64,000 nucleotides of DNA from Branchinecta lynchi (GCA_023053575.1 JAKZAP010000003.1:4750561-4814560), one strand, 5' to 3'. Numbered from the stretch's first letter, positions 51,372 through 63,480 are shown. Program-made: numbers and translations. Notes: generated by a model from the letters alone, not told the origin.

Positions 51372-52642
51372 AGTGTCCCGAGAAATATATAGAGGCGGAA
51401 GCCTTATTATTTCAACTACATTATTATTATTGTCGAGTGACTGAACAGATGAAGTACAAATCAAGTACTGCCTGCCATTGGCATGAATGAATATATAAAT
51501 GAATATATTTAATAGCCAATTGGCAGTACAAAATTCATGATGGTTGCAAAACACTTCAGATCACTTAATACTTATCTTTATTTAACTAATACACCCTTTA
51601 AAAATTGGCATATTCAAAGTATCTTAGCTTTATTTGGAGTTTCTGTAGAACTTCACATACTTTTCGCCAATGATAGCCTTGGTAAAGTAGACGAAGAAGA
51701 AATTGTGGTAACCTTGTTGCTTTGAGGATTCACATACCTGAACTGGTTGAGAGGCAAGAAACCAGACAGAGGAAACAACTCAGCCCTGTCAAAGAAGTAC
51801 CACATTATCAATGCTTCCGCTAAATACGAAACCATAGTGTCGTGTTAGATCACGGGCTTTGAAAAACACATACGCATCGCCGTTGACTCGTACTTATCAT
51901 AAGTTCTATAATGTTTATGTAGTGTTTCGTTTTCTTCGTGTGTAATTCATTTATCTTTCTTTCTATTACTCCGCTCTTTTATTTGTGTATGGCAGGCCTC
52001 AATAAATTATTATTATTAATAGTCGATTTCTCAGGGTATAAGGGGAGCGGGTCAATCGTCAACGGCCAATGGTCACAGTATTTACTTACTGGCGGTCATA
52101 CAGCAGGGGCCAGTACTCTTGATGACTATCTCTCCTTGCCGATGCAAAATATCCGGCCTCTTTGGGTAAGAAAGGCAGAAGTGGTGTCACATACGCTCCC
52201 AAAGATCGCCGTGATTGGTTAACACAGGATTTGAGTCGTTGATTTTGAGGCGTTACGAAGACGCTTACTCCTTCTTCCTGAGGATCATTGGCGTGTTTTG
52301 GACTTGGTCATATAGAGTATTGGCAGACTCGAAGAGTCTTCTGATCAAGATGTAAATACATTTGGTAATAAAACCTCCTATAGCTTGTTTAGGTTTGTTG
52401 AAAATTGTCGCAATGCATTTTTTTTTTTGCAATGAGACGGTGTGAATGTTTCTTAGTGAAAAATTCTTCAAATTAAATAGAATAAGAAATCAGTGAATTG
52501 AGAAAGCGCCATTTACATGTCACTGGAACTTCTGGTGTTTCTCTGCAACTTTACGGTATTATTCAACTTCGAGATTCATTTCATTTCATTTTATTCGATA
52601 CTAAAAATCTGGTTTTTCTCAACTCAAACATCAACATATTAA
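51372..52642. other. No gene; two short dispersed repeats
   Basis: A segment near 51690-51775 (GGATTCACATACCTGAAC ... GAGAGGCAAGAAACCA) recurs at 56710-56765. Another near 52205-52315 (CACAGGATTTGAGTCG ... CTTCTTCCTGAGG) recurs at 57455-57535. Family unknown. Confidence 0.45.
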
Positions 52643-52894
52643 AAGAAGACCTGAAAGCTCATATGGCACTTGCAATGCTGGTTGAGAGGATGAAATATAG
52701 AATTTGCCTTTTCGTGGGTTTGTTCTGATCATCTGTAAGCACAACCCATGAGATATGAATGAGCCCGTACGGAAAATCTCCACGTCGAATGCCATTTTAC
52801 ACCTCGAATCGAGGACGAAACAGTATTTTCGGTAGCGAAATGCCGGCAAAAGTATAGCGAGGACGAATATTGATGGCGAATTATACTTAAACCC

Positions 52895-53180
52895 ACATTT
52901 TCGCTGCGAATATGAAGGCGAAGGAGAGGGAGATCTCGCGTTCGCTATCGTGTTTAGTAAAGGGCGAAGGCGGATTTCCCTTCGACCTTAGTTTTCGCTG
53001 CGAAAAAGATGGCGAAAGACAGGGCGATTCTACCTCCGCCTCATATTTGGCGAAGGGCGAGGGTGTATTCAACATCGCCCTTCTTTTCGCTGCGAAGATG
53101 GTAGCGAAATATCAGGGAGATTTCATCTCCACCTCGTTTTTGGTGAAGTGCGAGGGCGACCTTATAGTTTCACTGCGAAG
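52895..53180. repeat. Tandem repeat of about 93 bp
   Basis: Units start TTTTCGCTGCGAA near 52902, 52995 and 53088, with a partial fourth at 53168. Each carries GGGCGAAGG / GGCGAGGG segments. Confidence 0.7.
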
Positions 53181-53284
53181 TTGCCATCAGGGGATGTGAA
53201 AGACTTTTCCTATAATACTTCGACTTTTGTTCCACTGGCAAGGTAATTGACGAGATGCAGCGGCAGATGCATTTGGTGAGCAAT

Positions 53285-53605
53285 AAAGAAGAATATTTGA
53301 CGGTGCAAAACGGATAAGTCAGTTACATTTTATTAGAGCTCTATTTCCTTTTTGGCAAGCGTCCCCTTCAGGCTCAAGCCGCACAAGCTGGAAAACTGAA
53401 CAGTCATTTTCCAGCTCATTTTTCGTATGTTTCTATTTCCCAGGAAGTTCATTTTCCAGCTTGATCGGCTTGAGCCTGAAGAGGACCCTTACCAAGAAGG
53501 GCCGAAATATAGCTCTAATAATATGTAGCAGCACCGTCTGCACCGTCATGTTGCACTGTCAAATATGATTCGCAGTCAGCTCGGGCTGAAGGATTATCTA
53601 TAATG
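53285..53605. repeat. R2 foldback repeat (full)
   Basis: TTTGACGGTGCAAAACGGAT ... CAGGCTCAAGCCGCACAAGC and the inverse arm GGCTTGAGCCTGAAGAGGAC ... GGGCCGAAATATAGCTCTAA, then CAAATATGATTCGCAGTCAG. The central part contains the CATTTTCCAGCT dyad. Confidence 0.7.
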
Positions 53606-54169
53606 AGAGAGAAACTACTTTCGAGCTTTACGTTTGCCAGAAACCTAGGAGCAAAGAGCAATCCAGTCCGATGTTATGTATCACTATATTAATCAAATCC
53701 AATCTACGTAGTATATCATACCTTATTCCCTAACTGCTTGTTTCGAGACAGGAAAAAAAAAACTATTAATTTTAAGAGCCACGGAAATGCTTTAATTTAA
53801 GCCTTGTCGTCAATAGTTTTGAAAATATTGCTGTACTGTGAAATTAAAAAAATTTCAGAAGCAGCTTCCGAGTTTGAACCTTGTTCGATGGTGCAAAAGC
53901 ATCACCAAACAAATTTCGATAGTTACTAGTCCTAAATCGATCATTTGGGGAAACTAGTTTTGTCTTCTATATAAAGTATAATTTTAGGCCTAATCGGTAT
54001 TACTGGATCAGTGAATCTCTGACATAGTTCTATAATAGATCATTGATCAATGGTTACGAATTTTTGATTCTTTACAAGGACGCTGCGCTGGTCGATTGTT
54101 ACCAACATTATTTCGTTTCGACTTCGTTATGCTTACTGAGATTACAGGGTCTTTTTGCATCAAATGTAC

Positions 54170-54430
54170 GAGGTCGAGGTAAATTCGCTACCAAATTAGG
54201 CGAGAGAGAAAACGAGGTAGTTTCTGTTTCAAATGTAAGAGGTCGTTTTGACCCAAATTTGAGATGAAAAACGAGAGCGAAAACGGCCTAGTTTGTGTTT
54301 CAAATGTACGAGGCCGTCTTGACCCAGATTTGAGGTGGAAACGAGAGCGAATAGGCAGCGAAAACGACCTAGTTTGTGGTTCAAACGTACGAGGCCGTTT
54401 TGACCTAGATTCGAGGTGTAGATTTTCCGT
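54170..54430. repeat. Tandem repeat around AAATGTACGAGGCCG
   Basis: Four diverged units of about 75 bp containing TTTCAAATGTACGAGGCCGT and TTGACCCAGATTTGAGGTG. Confidence 0.65.
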
Positions 54431-54509
54431 ACGGAGCATGGACTTGGAAATCACGAGAATGTGTCGTTTGGTAAAAAGTATTCTGTTTTTGAACTTGGCT
54501 GTAATGGTG

Positions 54510-54790
54510 CGGACTTTAAAGGCGCTAGAAATTCATCCATAAGCAAACCCCTTGAGGCAAAAACGATAACAGACACTTGCGGATCATTAATATATATCGT
54601 TTATTCAAAAGTATTTTTTTCAGTTAAGTGCGCACTTTAAAGGCGCTAGCAACTCATCCATACGCAAACCCCTTGAGGCAAAAACGATAACAGACACTTG
54701 CGGATCATTAATATATATCGTTTGTTCAAAAGTATTTTTTTCACTTTTCAGTTAAGATGCGCACTTTAAGGGTGCTAGAAACAATTTTTA
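54510..54790. repeat. Tandem duplication of about 130 bp
   Basis: Two near-identical units with CAAACCCCTTGAGGCAAAAA, GATAACAGACACTTGCGGAT and TTTAAAGGCGCTAG, plus a diverged third. Confidence 0.75.
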
Positions 54791-56309
54791 AGCAAAACAT
54801 TTGTGGCACAAATGATCATGGCTATCGTTTGATCAAAAGTACTTTTCGACTTTGCCGTTAAGATGCACACTTTAAGGGAGATGGAACTTCATTTGTAAGC
54901 AAAACCCTCAAGGCAAAAATGATAATGGGCTCATGGGAATCATGAAAATGTATATTTGGCTTAAAACTATTTTTCTTACTTTGCTGTCAAGATTCGTCCT
55001 TTAAGGAACAGTCCGATTTGGGATGTGGCGATTTCTAAGCAAATCTTGTCTAATCTCTAATATTCCAGCTAAGTTTCATCGTCCTAGCACATCTGGAAGT
55101 ACGTTAAATCACGATCACCGGAATTCGGGACCCCCCCCCCCCCCCCCCCAAGTGTCTGGTTTCAGTCCAATAGTGTAAAAGATTTATCTAGAGCAGATAC
55201 TTGTTCTTCCCTCCAAGTTTCACTCCGATCCCTCCACTCTAACCGTTTCTCGAGATTTCCGGACCCCCCCCCCCCCTAACTCCCCCACAGCTGTCGAATC
55301 CGGTCCGGACTTACAATGGGACCTTAACTCGCGATCACCGGGTTTCCGGCCCCCCCCCCTCCAACTCCCCCACAGTGGGGGAGTATTTCCACAAAGTTCC
55401 ATCCCGATCTCTCCGGTCTAAGCGGGTTAAGTATTACCCCCCCCCCCCCCCCCCACTGTCCGGATCCAGTCCAACTGTGTAAAATATTAATCTAGAGCAG
55501 ATGCTTGTTCTCCCACCAATTTTCAATCCAATACCTCCATTCTAACAGTTTCTCCAGATTTCCGGTGTTCCCCCTCAACTTCCCAACAGCTGTCGAATCC
55601 GGTCCGGACTTAAAATGAGACATCAGACATATGTCATCTATTCAGTTATTAAGTTTCATTCCAATACGATCACCGGTTCCGAAGTTACGCATGGCTCAAT
55701 ATTCTGGATTCGCCCTCCCTCCACTCCCCCCATGATCATCGGATAGAGGACATTTTTATTTCCAAGTCAATTCGATCAGGTCCCTGATATGCCTGCCAAG
55801 TTTCGAAGTTGAAATCCCCTAAAGTCCCGATCCAGTCCAATTGTGTAAACGATGTATCAAGAGCAGATGCTTGTTCTTTCCAGCAAGTTTCACTCTGATC
55901 CCTCCATTCTAACCGGTTCTCGAGATTTCCGTTCTCCCTCCCCCTAACTCCCTCATAGCTGTCGAATCCGGTCTGGACTTGAAATGGCATATCAGCGATA
56001 TGTCATCTATTCAGTTATTGGGTTTCATTCCAACCCGATCACCCGTTCGAAAGTTACCAATTTTTCGGTTTCCCCCGCCCTTCACCCCCCCCCCCAGATG
56101 GTTGGATCGGGAAACTTATTATTCCCAAGTTAGTCTCGTCGGGTTCTTGATACGCCTGCCGTTTCATCGTCCTAGCACATGGAAGTACCCTAACTCGAAA
56201 AACTGTGACGGACAAACGGACAGACCGACCTACCGACAGACAGACAGAATTCCGATCGATATATGGCACTTGAGCCAGAGGCTGCAAGTGCTATAAAAAA
56301 AAAGCGAAG

Positions 56310-57535
56310 ACATGAAAAATGTTGCGGCCGCAGCCTTGGCGACAAGCTAAAAGCTTAACGCCAAATGTAATAATAAATACATAAAAGCTAAGCTATGGTA
56401 ACACTGGTAAACAAGAAACGCGCCTTAACCAGCGCATAATCAATGAGAAAGTGAATGAAAGTCAGCGGAAAATAAATAACGAAGAAAAAAAATCAAAAGA
56501 AAACAGGAAAACAGCAGACAGAAATACTTATTCCAGCCCAAGAAACGTATAGAACTCTGAAACAGAACTGGAAAATATATTTCAGATAATATGTCAGATG
56601 GAGGAGAATTCCAAAGCTTGATTGCTACAAAAGGGGAGGATTGTTATGGGCTGGAAAACCATGATAAATATTAGACGAAGAAAAATCTGTAGTAACCTTA
56701 GTGCTTTAAGGATTCACATACCTGAACAGGTTGAGAGGCAAGAAACCACGCAGAGGAAACAATAGCTGATATGAGGATGATAACGGGATACGAATAATCT
56801 GAAAAAAATGTCTGTTGTCAGTATTTAAGGGTGTCAAGCCACATAAAAATTAATAAATAAATATAGATGACAGGATTCCCCCTCATTTTACCCCCTAGGT
56901 ACACAATAAGACGCGTGATTTCGCGCCACACGCTTTCGGACATGTCTTTATAAATTTGGGCCCCAAGTAAATGAATACACAACATCTCATCCTAGCTTCC
57001 CCGTAGACAACGGCCTGTCCCAGTTTTTGAGTCTGTTCTAGCGTTTGTAGCATTTTGTTACTTCATTTCCGTACTCAGCTGTTTCGTTCGTTTTAGCAAT
57101 TTAAAACAGACAAAATAGACTTGGTTCCAATAACGATCTGTCTGTTCTGTTTATTTTCCAAATCCAAAGCATCTAGCACAACCTAGACTGTTATTATGAA
57201 ACTTCCACTTTCCGACTATAAAATATGTCAAAACTTTAATTATACTTTGGTTTCCCTTGTGCTGTTTTACTGCACTTTATGCATTTGACGAGGTACAAAT
57301 AATGCCATCTATGCGGTGACCACACGCAGTGAGATAAAGTGATTCCAAATACTCTTGATGATTAAATCTGCCTACCGACGAAGAATCGTCGTGTACCAAG
57401 CGGTAGAGCCGGAATCGTCACCACACCTGTCCCCAATGAACGCCGTTTATTGGTAGACACAGGATTTAAGTCATCGTTGGGGCGACGTTTCTCGTTCTTC
57501 CTGAGGTTCACTGGCATGTTTGGACTTTGTCATAT
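56310..57535. other. No gene recognised
   Basis: Possibly JKAMP intron or downstream sequence. It holds the two short dispersed repeats noted for 51372-52642. Confidence 0.4.
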
Positions 57536-57537
57536 AG

Positions 57538-57915
57538 GCAAGTAAGTAAGTAATTTATTTGAAACCCGAATTGTCATATAGGCAAGTAATTAAGTAATTT
57601 ATTTGAAACCCGAAATTTTTAAGTAAGTGAAAGAAAACACATAAAAGACACATACAGAAAAGACATTAAATTTTCAATCTTCAGTGGAAGCAGTAGATAA
57701 CGTCATGCGTTGGTTGGGCCGAGTTGTCATTATTTTTTAAAGCGACGAGGAAACAACCAAAAGGGTAATATTTGATTCCTGAATTTTTGAACTTTTCCAT
57801 CAATGTTTGGGAATGACATAATTTTTACATATGGAGCAGGTGCTTCGCATATTTAAAATAGCACGATCTCATCTTTTTTACCTTCTTCTTGCGCAGAACA
57901 TAAGTAGGCTATAAA
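57538..57915 (-). mobile_element. LINE-A 3' end, truncated copies
   Basis: The tail GTAAGTAAGTAATTTATTTG occurs twice in succession (57540 and 57585). It is followed by 3' UTR and C-terminal coding sequence matching LINE-A (AGCAGGTGCTTCGCATATTT). Confidence 0.7.
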
Positions 57916-57970
57916 GGGGAACTGAAAGGCCTTTGTGAAGAACTAAGTTACATATATTAATAGTACTTAC

Positions 57971-58134
57971 AAACATAGCCAGCAAGCACGGCATGGAACG
58001 CAGCCAGAATCGGCAGAAAATACAGTCCAGCATATACCGAGCTGTTGTTTTCTGCAAGGAGCCGTACCAACCATGTTCGCACGACTATTAGAAATCCAAC
58101 AGACATTCCAAGGTAGCACAAGACGATGGTGTAC
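57971..58134 (-). CDS. JKAMP: JKAMP-like membrane protein gene, downstream exon
   Basis: A 164-nt exon with acceptor TTGTAG/G (58135-58136) and donor T/GTAAGT (57970). It encodes YTIVLCYLGMSVGFLIVVRT then WLVRLLAENNSSVYAG and LYFLPILAAFHAVLAG: two membrane helices around a luminal or cytosolic loop. This matches the JKAMP region YTIVxxYYxxxxxxxxLRPLLV ... YAALYFFPIL. Entry phase 2 joins the exon at 63268 to give EAVYPLYTIV exactly. JKAMP is an ER multi-pass protein linked to ERAD and JNK signalling. Later exons were not found in the window. Confidence 0.82.
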
Positions 58135-58982
58135 CTACAACATAAGAATATAATAAAATAACCTTTATACATATCCATGGTAAACACAAGCCAAATATTA
58201 TGGTAACAAATCCAAGCTAACCAAAACTGGCTAAAATACAACACTTTAACATGAAATGGCATAAACCGAACTGTTTGTTTGTCCCACTTGGGTGTTCTGA
58301 TCCGAAGCCCTTAGAGTACATAAGACTGACTAATCTTGGTAGCGTCGAGCGGTGGGGAAATTACTCAACTATTCCAATACGTAGAGGGATCGTACCATTT
58401 CATTTCCTGGTTCACTTAATATTAATCTTTCGGTTACATATTACATATCCTATAACTTGTTTGGGTCAGCGCTTCTCCAATCTCTCCATCGAATCTCTCC
58501 AAGTGACTCTTCTGTTCAGTGTTGCCACTCTTCTCTGACGGAACCTGTGACAGGTTCTTTTTAAAGCACCTTCCAGATTTTTCTTCCAGATTCCAGACAG
58601 CCGTTTTCGTCGAGACCGATCTGGAAGGGAAGCCAGGCCCAAGCCGTCTGGCCAAATTCCGCATGTCTAGAAGGTGCCATAGAGGCAGCCCGTTCGAGAG
58701 ACAGAACAAATATGCAAATATAGCAAGAAAAGGGAAAGTGATCGACAGTTGGGATTGGGATTCAAGAGATATTTGAGATTTAAACGGGACATATAGGAAA
58801 GCTTGAAGAACAGCAAATTTAGCTGTCATCATTATTATGAAAATCTGGAAGGGTCGGCTTGACTATGCGGAAGCCCCAGACGTCTGGGAATCTGGAAGAT
58901 GAAGCCTGGCTTTTAGAATCTAAGGTTCCAATTTGATTTTGTAAAAGAAGCTAATAGCCGTAAAGAGTAGCCTTGATGGTGG

Positions 58983-59203
58983 GTTTACACACTGCGTAAA
59001 ATCCGAGCGAATCTTGAAAATCCGAGCGTATTTTACACGCGTTTTGAGCTTGAAAACATTTCTAGCAATACGGACGTATTTAAGAAATCCGTCCGTTTTG
59101 TATCCAAATACGTACGTATTGCTAGAAATCTTTTCAAGCTCAAAACGTGCGTAAAATACGCTCGGATTTCAAAATACGCTCGGATTTTACGCAGTGTGTA
59201 AAT
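58983..59203. mobile_element. Foldback MITE
   Basis: The ends TTTACACACTGCGTAAAATC and their complement GATTTTACGCAGTGTGTAAA are perfect inverted repeats. Inner parts (TTGAGCTTGAAAAC, CTAGCAATACG) also pair, so nearly the whole 220 bp folds back. Confidence 0.8.
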
Positions 59204-59564
59204 AGACCATGAAACTGTTGAGTACGACTTCCTGTAACAAATTTTTTCACAGCTGCGAACCGCAAATCGCAGAATTCTGCGACCAGTGGCACCGCTGCTT
59301 TAGTTCCTGCTTCTCCGAGTTTTCCGTCGTATTGCAGACAAGTTCCTGTTATAGCCTACAGGGCGGATATTCAAAATCCCAGCATTCAGGATGCTTAACC
59401 AAAATCCGAATCTCCAAGGGGAAATAGAAATTCTTTTATTTATTGTTATTTATTATTACATTTAGCGTTAAGCTTTTAGCTTGTCGCCATTACTTACACA
59501 AGTACAAACGGATTACATATACTTTACACACAGAAACTGATACACTAAAAAAGTAAACAAATTT

Positions 59565-59966
59565 TCAGACTACAAAAGCAACTGAGTAAAATGGGGTGTC
59601 GACTATACCACGCTTAAACGTTTGGATACTGCCTGAATCAACAACTTCTGCTGACAAACTGTTCCACGGTTCGGTTACCCTATGGACGAAAGAACACTGG
59701 CCAATTTTCTTATGTGGTTTCGGAGGGTACAGTCTATAAGGGTGTTCGCGGGTTGTAGGGTAGTGACTGAACTTGAAAAATGAATTGGGGTCAACATCAT
59801 CTGCTCCTTTAATTATCCGAAATGTGTTAATTATGTCACTACGGCGCCTTCGAAACTTTAACGATGGGAGCTGAAGTCGAGTAAGCCGCTGCGGATAGGC
59901 TATGGAAGGTGTTGAAGGTATGGGATCAACCTGGTCACCCTTCTCTGAACTTTTTCTACTTTTCAT
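59565..59966 (-). pseudogene. LINE C-terminal fragment
   Basis: About 130 codons: RLTRLQLPSLKFRRRRSDII, a connector, then FVHRVTEPWNSLSAEVVDSG and IQTFKRGIVD. This is the post-RT end of a CR1/jockey-type protein. There is no RT core, so it is a remnant. Confidence 0.7.
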
Positions 59967-60224
59967 CAGTCACATTGTACTTTCCAAACTAAGACAAAAG
60001 TCACGTTTGTTTTCTACGGACAGAAATTCAAATGTCACTGTCACAGTCCGAAACTATTGCGATACTGGTCGGATTTTAGTCAGACTGTGATTTTTCGGCT
60101 CTCTTCGGCAAAAAGAGATGGCTATTTGATATGATTCGAAATGATATGTATTACTTAAAGCCCGAGGGCCATCGCATACAAATCAAATAAAAACAAACAA
60201 ATAACTTGTAATAAATCCTAACTA

Positions 60225-62590
60225 CAACAAGAGCTACGAGCTCATATGGCACTTGTACGAGTAGGCTGTACAAGAACGACACCTCACTAATCTTTGCATT
60301 TGCCATATTTCACTATTTTCCGTGTCCGTTATGCTCCGAAAGAGTTTTCGCGTCTCATGCTACAGATGCGTAAAACCGGTTATCTGGATCTGGATATTTA
60401 GTTTCACTCATTTGTGAGCAGTTCCGGCATCGTCTCGATTGTCTGTAGCAAATGCACATGACTGTTCAAACTTTCATCCAAATAAATCCATTTGTTTGAT
60501 CCCTAGACGTGCTACACGATTTCCGGTACTCACTCTATCTCACCTACCGTGGCCGAGTCTGGTTCGGAATAAAAAAAATCGACCACCTAAAGGATCTTCT
60601 TTTATACCATCTATCAAGTTTCACTCGAATCTGAGCATTTTTGGAAAGTTCCGGTACCCCCCCCCCTCCCACCAACGTTGTCGGAGCCGGTTCGGGCCCA
60701 ATCTCTTAATTCCCTGTACCTGTCCATCAAGTTTTACTGACATTGGAGCATAGCCTATCTGCAAGTTTCCAGTACCCCCCCCCCCCCCCCTACCTTGGCC
60801 GAATCCGGCCCGGACGCTAAATAACAAATCTAGGCCGCATAAGCTCGGCACTGTCGAATTTGCATTTCATTCGGTCCATCCGTTTGGTTTTTGTGCATGT
60901 CAAAAGTCCCCCCACCCCCAATTCCCCTAATCGTGGTCGCATATGGTTCGAACGCATGTTTTACCTGTCGAGGCCATCGATTCGTATCACCCATGAAGTT
61001 TCACTCGAATCAGACCACTCGTTTGCAATTTACAGAAGTCAATTTCCGTATTTCTCTTCTCTTGCTCCCCAAAAAATGCTCGGATCTAGGAACGGAAGTT
61101 TCCAGGGGTATGTTGTGTCAGGTTCTTAAGTCAAGATAATTCGGGTCGCTGATATGCCTGCAAAGTTTCGTTGTCGTTTTACATCTGGAACTATTCTAAC
61201 TCACGACTACCGGAATTCCAGAAAACCCCCTCCAACTCCCCCACAGAGTCCCGAAACCATCTGGCTCCGTCAATTTCATCTAGGCCTAATGCTTGTTCCA
61301 TCCATTAGGTTTCGTCCCAATCCCTCTGCTTTTAGAGTTTCTTGAGTTTTCCACCCCACCCCCCCCCCCCTCCATCCCCACAGGTATCGGACCCGACCCG
61401 GACGTGACACTGAACGTCCGAGGTGATAGCTCACCAGACAAGTTTCATTCAAATCCGATCACCCGTTCAAAAGTTATGCACGCTACTAGATTCCGTACTC
61501 CCCATCCACCCCACTCCCCTTACGATCGTCGGGTCGGGGAAATGGCTGTTCTCAAGTCAATCTGTTTGGATCCCTGACATACCTGCAAAGTTTCATCGAC
61601 CTAGGACATCAGGAAGTATACCGAACTCGCGGGATCGCTAGAAATTCGGACCCCCACCCCAACTCCCCCACAGTGCCCTGATCCGGTCCGGTTATGTCAA
61701 TGACGTGTCTAGGACTTGTGCTTGTTTTTCCCACCAAGTTTCATCCCGATCCCTCCACTCTAAGCGTTTCTCAAAATTTCCGGCTCCCTCCTCCAACTCC
61801 CCCCAGTGTCATCGGATCCGGCCCGGATTTAAAGTGAGATGTCTGAGACACGAGGTCATCCTAAATATAAACTTTCATCAAGATCCGATCACCCGTTCGC
61901 AAGCTAAAAATACCTCAAATTTTGGCTTCACCCTCCCTCCACTCCCCCCCCAGATGGTCGAATCGGGGAATTGATGATTTCCTATTTAATCTGGTCGGGT
62001 CCCAGACATGCCTGTCAATTTCCATCATCCCAGCACATCAGGAAGCACGGAACTCGCGGGATAACTACAAATTCGGACTTCTCCTCCCCCCCAACTCCCC
62101 CAAAGTAAGCGGATCCGTTCCGGTTATATCAGTCACGTATCTAGGACTTTTGCTTGTACTTTCCACCAAGTTTCATCCGGATCCCTCCACTCTAAGTGTT
62201 TTCCAAGATTTCCGGTTTCCCCCTCCAACTCCCCCCAATGTCACCGGATCCGGTCTGGATTTAAAATGGAGGGTCTGAGACACGAAGTCCTTCCACATAT
62301 CAAGTTTCATTAAGATCCGATCACCCGTTCGTAAGCTAAAAATATCTCATTTTTCCTATTTTTTCCGGATTCCCCCTCCCTCCACTCCCCTCCAGATGGT
62401 CGGATCGGGGAAGCGACCATTTCTAATTTAATCTGGTCCAGTTCCTGATATGCCTGCCAAGTTTCATCGTCCTAGCTTATCTGGAAGTGCCCGAACTAGC
62501 AAAACCGGGACCGACAGACCGACAGACCGACTGACGGACAGAAATTACAATCGCTATATGGCACTTGAGTAAGCTCAAGTGTCATAAAAA
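60225..62590 (+). mobile_element. R3 element, copy h (full length)
   Basis: Opens CAACAAGAGCTACGAGCTCA and closes with a GACAGACCGACAGACCGACT microsatellite, then TATGGCACTTGAGTAAGCTCA ... GTCATAAAAA. Inside are at least ten AAGTTTCATC-type modules spaced roughly 70-150 bp apart, with CCCCTCCNACTCCCCC tracts between. Apparent ORFs on either strand are Pro/Gly-rich by-products. Confidence 0.7.
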
Positions 62591-62848
62591 CTCTTCTCTG
62601 TGCTTCCAGCCTATCAAGACTTTTCCAGACAGACTTTTCTCCTTGAAAATTTCAACCAACCAACCTTCCCCAAAAATTTGCTACCCAAACATTTCAACTC
62701 TCAAACAAATTCTCATACAGTACACCACTACTCACTGGGCAGAAGTAAGGGCCTCTAGACCGCCCCTTTGCACTTCCGAAATATTATTATATACAATCTA
62801 AATTGTATACAGGCTAGAAGCAGGGTTCAAATTTAGTACGCTGTCAAT

Positions 62849-63141
62849 CAGAGGCGTTCCTAGCCAAAATATGTTTGTTTGTTTTTTTTTGGGGGGGGGG
62901 GGAGGCAAGGAATTTACCGACTGGCTAGCCGCTTTTACCGACTGTTTTGCAGACAAAAACGACTATTATTGAGAAAAAACGACTGTGGTGACGAAAAATC
63001 GGCTGATTTAGAAAAACTACTATTTCTAAGAAAAAATTCGACAATTTTTACGATAAACCGGCTGTTGTAAAAAAAAAAATCGACTGTTTCCAAGAAAAAA
63101 TTAAAAATCACTCCCCCCCCCCCTTAGTCATGACGCCCCTG
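62849..63141 (+). mobile_element. R6 repeat, hAT-like ends
   Basis: Ends CAGAGGCGTTCCTAG / (complement of) CAGGGGCGTCATGAC. Flanks CTGTCAAT and GTGTCTAT agree at 6 of 8 positions, consistent with a decayed 8-bp duplication. The interior repeats CGACTGTTTTGCAGACAAAA-like units between poly-G and poly-C. Confidence 0.55.
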
Positions 63142-63267
63142 GTGTCTATTATCCACTCTAACGGCATTTGATTCAATCCAAGCAATCAGTCGGTTTCAAC
63201 TGCTGCCTTGCAGCAGTAAGAGTTGTGCAAACAAAGGGTCGCAGGGATTTCCTGGTTAGCTACTTAC

Positions 63268-63480
63268 AGAGGATACACAGCTTCCTGAGCGCAGTAGAGC
63301 TGTTCCTGATAGTTCGGGGTAGGATTCCTGAAGATCGTATAAAAATCCGAAACTTTGTGGACGCCACACGCTTTTAGTACAAACTGCCCAAAAGGCTTGA
63401 AGAAAAGAACTGAAGTGGCTGCTGCGAATCCAGACTCAATGACTGCACACAGATGAAGAAGAATAACTGAGGGCTTGGAC
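63268..63480 (-). CDS. JKAMP: JKAMP-like membrane protein gene, upstream exon
   Basis: A 213-nt exon with acceptor TTTTTCAG/G (63481-63482) and donor CT/GTAAGT (63267). It encodes SKPSVILLHLCAVIESGFAA, a membrane helix with LFFKPFGQFV, then VSDFYTIFRNPTPNYQEQLY and CAQEAVYPL. JKAMP has the same order: xxxHIxALxExxxAAIxTLL, then LSDWYTMLYNPSPDY, CTHEAVYPLYTIV. This identifies the gene with good confidence even though only two exons are visible. The 5' exons lie beyond the right edge. Confidence 0.85.

Larger units (their letters stand above)
52643..56296 (+). mobile_element. R3 element, copy g, long and heavily interrupted
   Basis: The 5' end is AAAGCTCATATGGCACTTGC and the 3' end is TATATGGCACTTGAGCC ... 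GCAAGTGCTATAAAAAA. TTTTCCGTACGG-type sequence at 52767 and 54421 brackets an insert with satellites and an R2 hairpin. The 3' half holds AAGTTTCATTCCNATNCGAT modules and long poly-C tracts. Confidence 0.6.
58135..63267 (-). other. JKAMP-like gene intron
   Basis: Inferred from the phase-compatible exons on both sides, about 5.1 kb. It contains a foldback MITE, a LINE fragment and R3 and R6 elements. Confidence 0.75.

Noticed and set aside
51183..51554. Minus-strand frame with a hydrophobic C-terminus as a JKAMP exon
   Set aside because: The opposite strand encodes a clear LINE C-terminus, and no splice-consistent JKAMP match is present.
51653..51835. Exon-like frame ending FLPLNQFR before GTATGT
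   Set aside because: The same segment recurs at about 56710, so it is a dispersed repeat rather than a single-copy exon.
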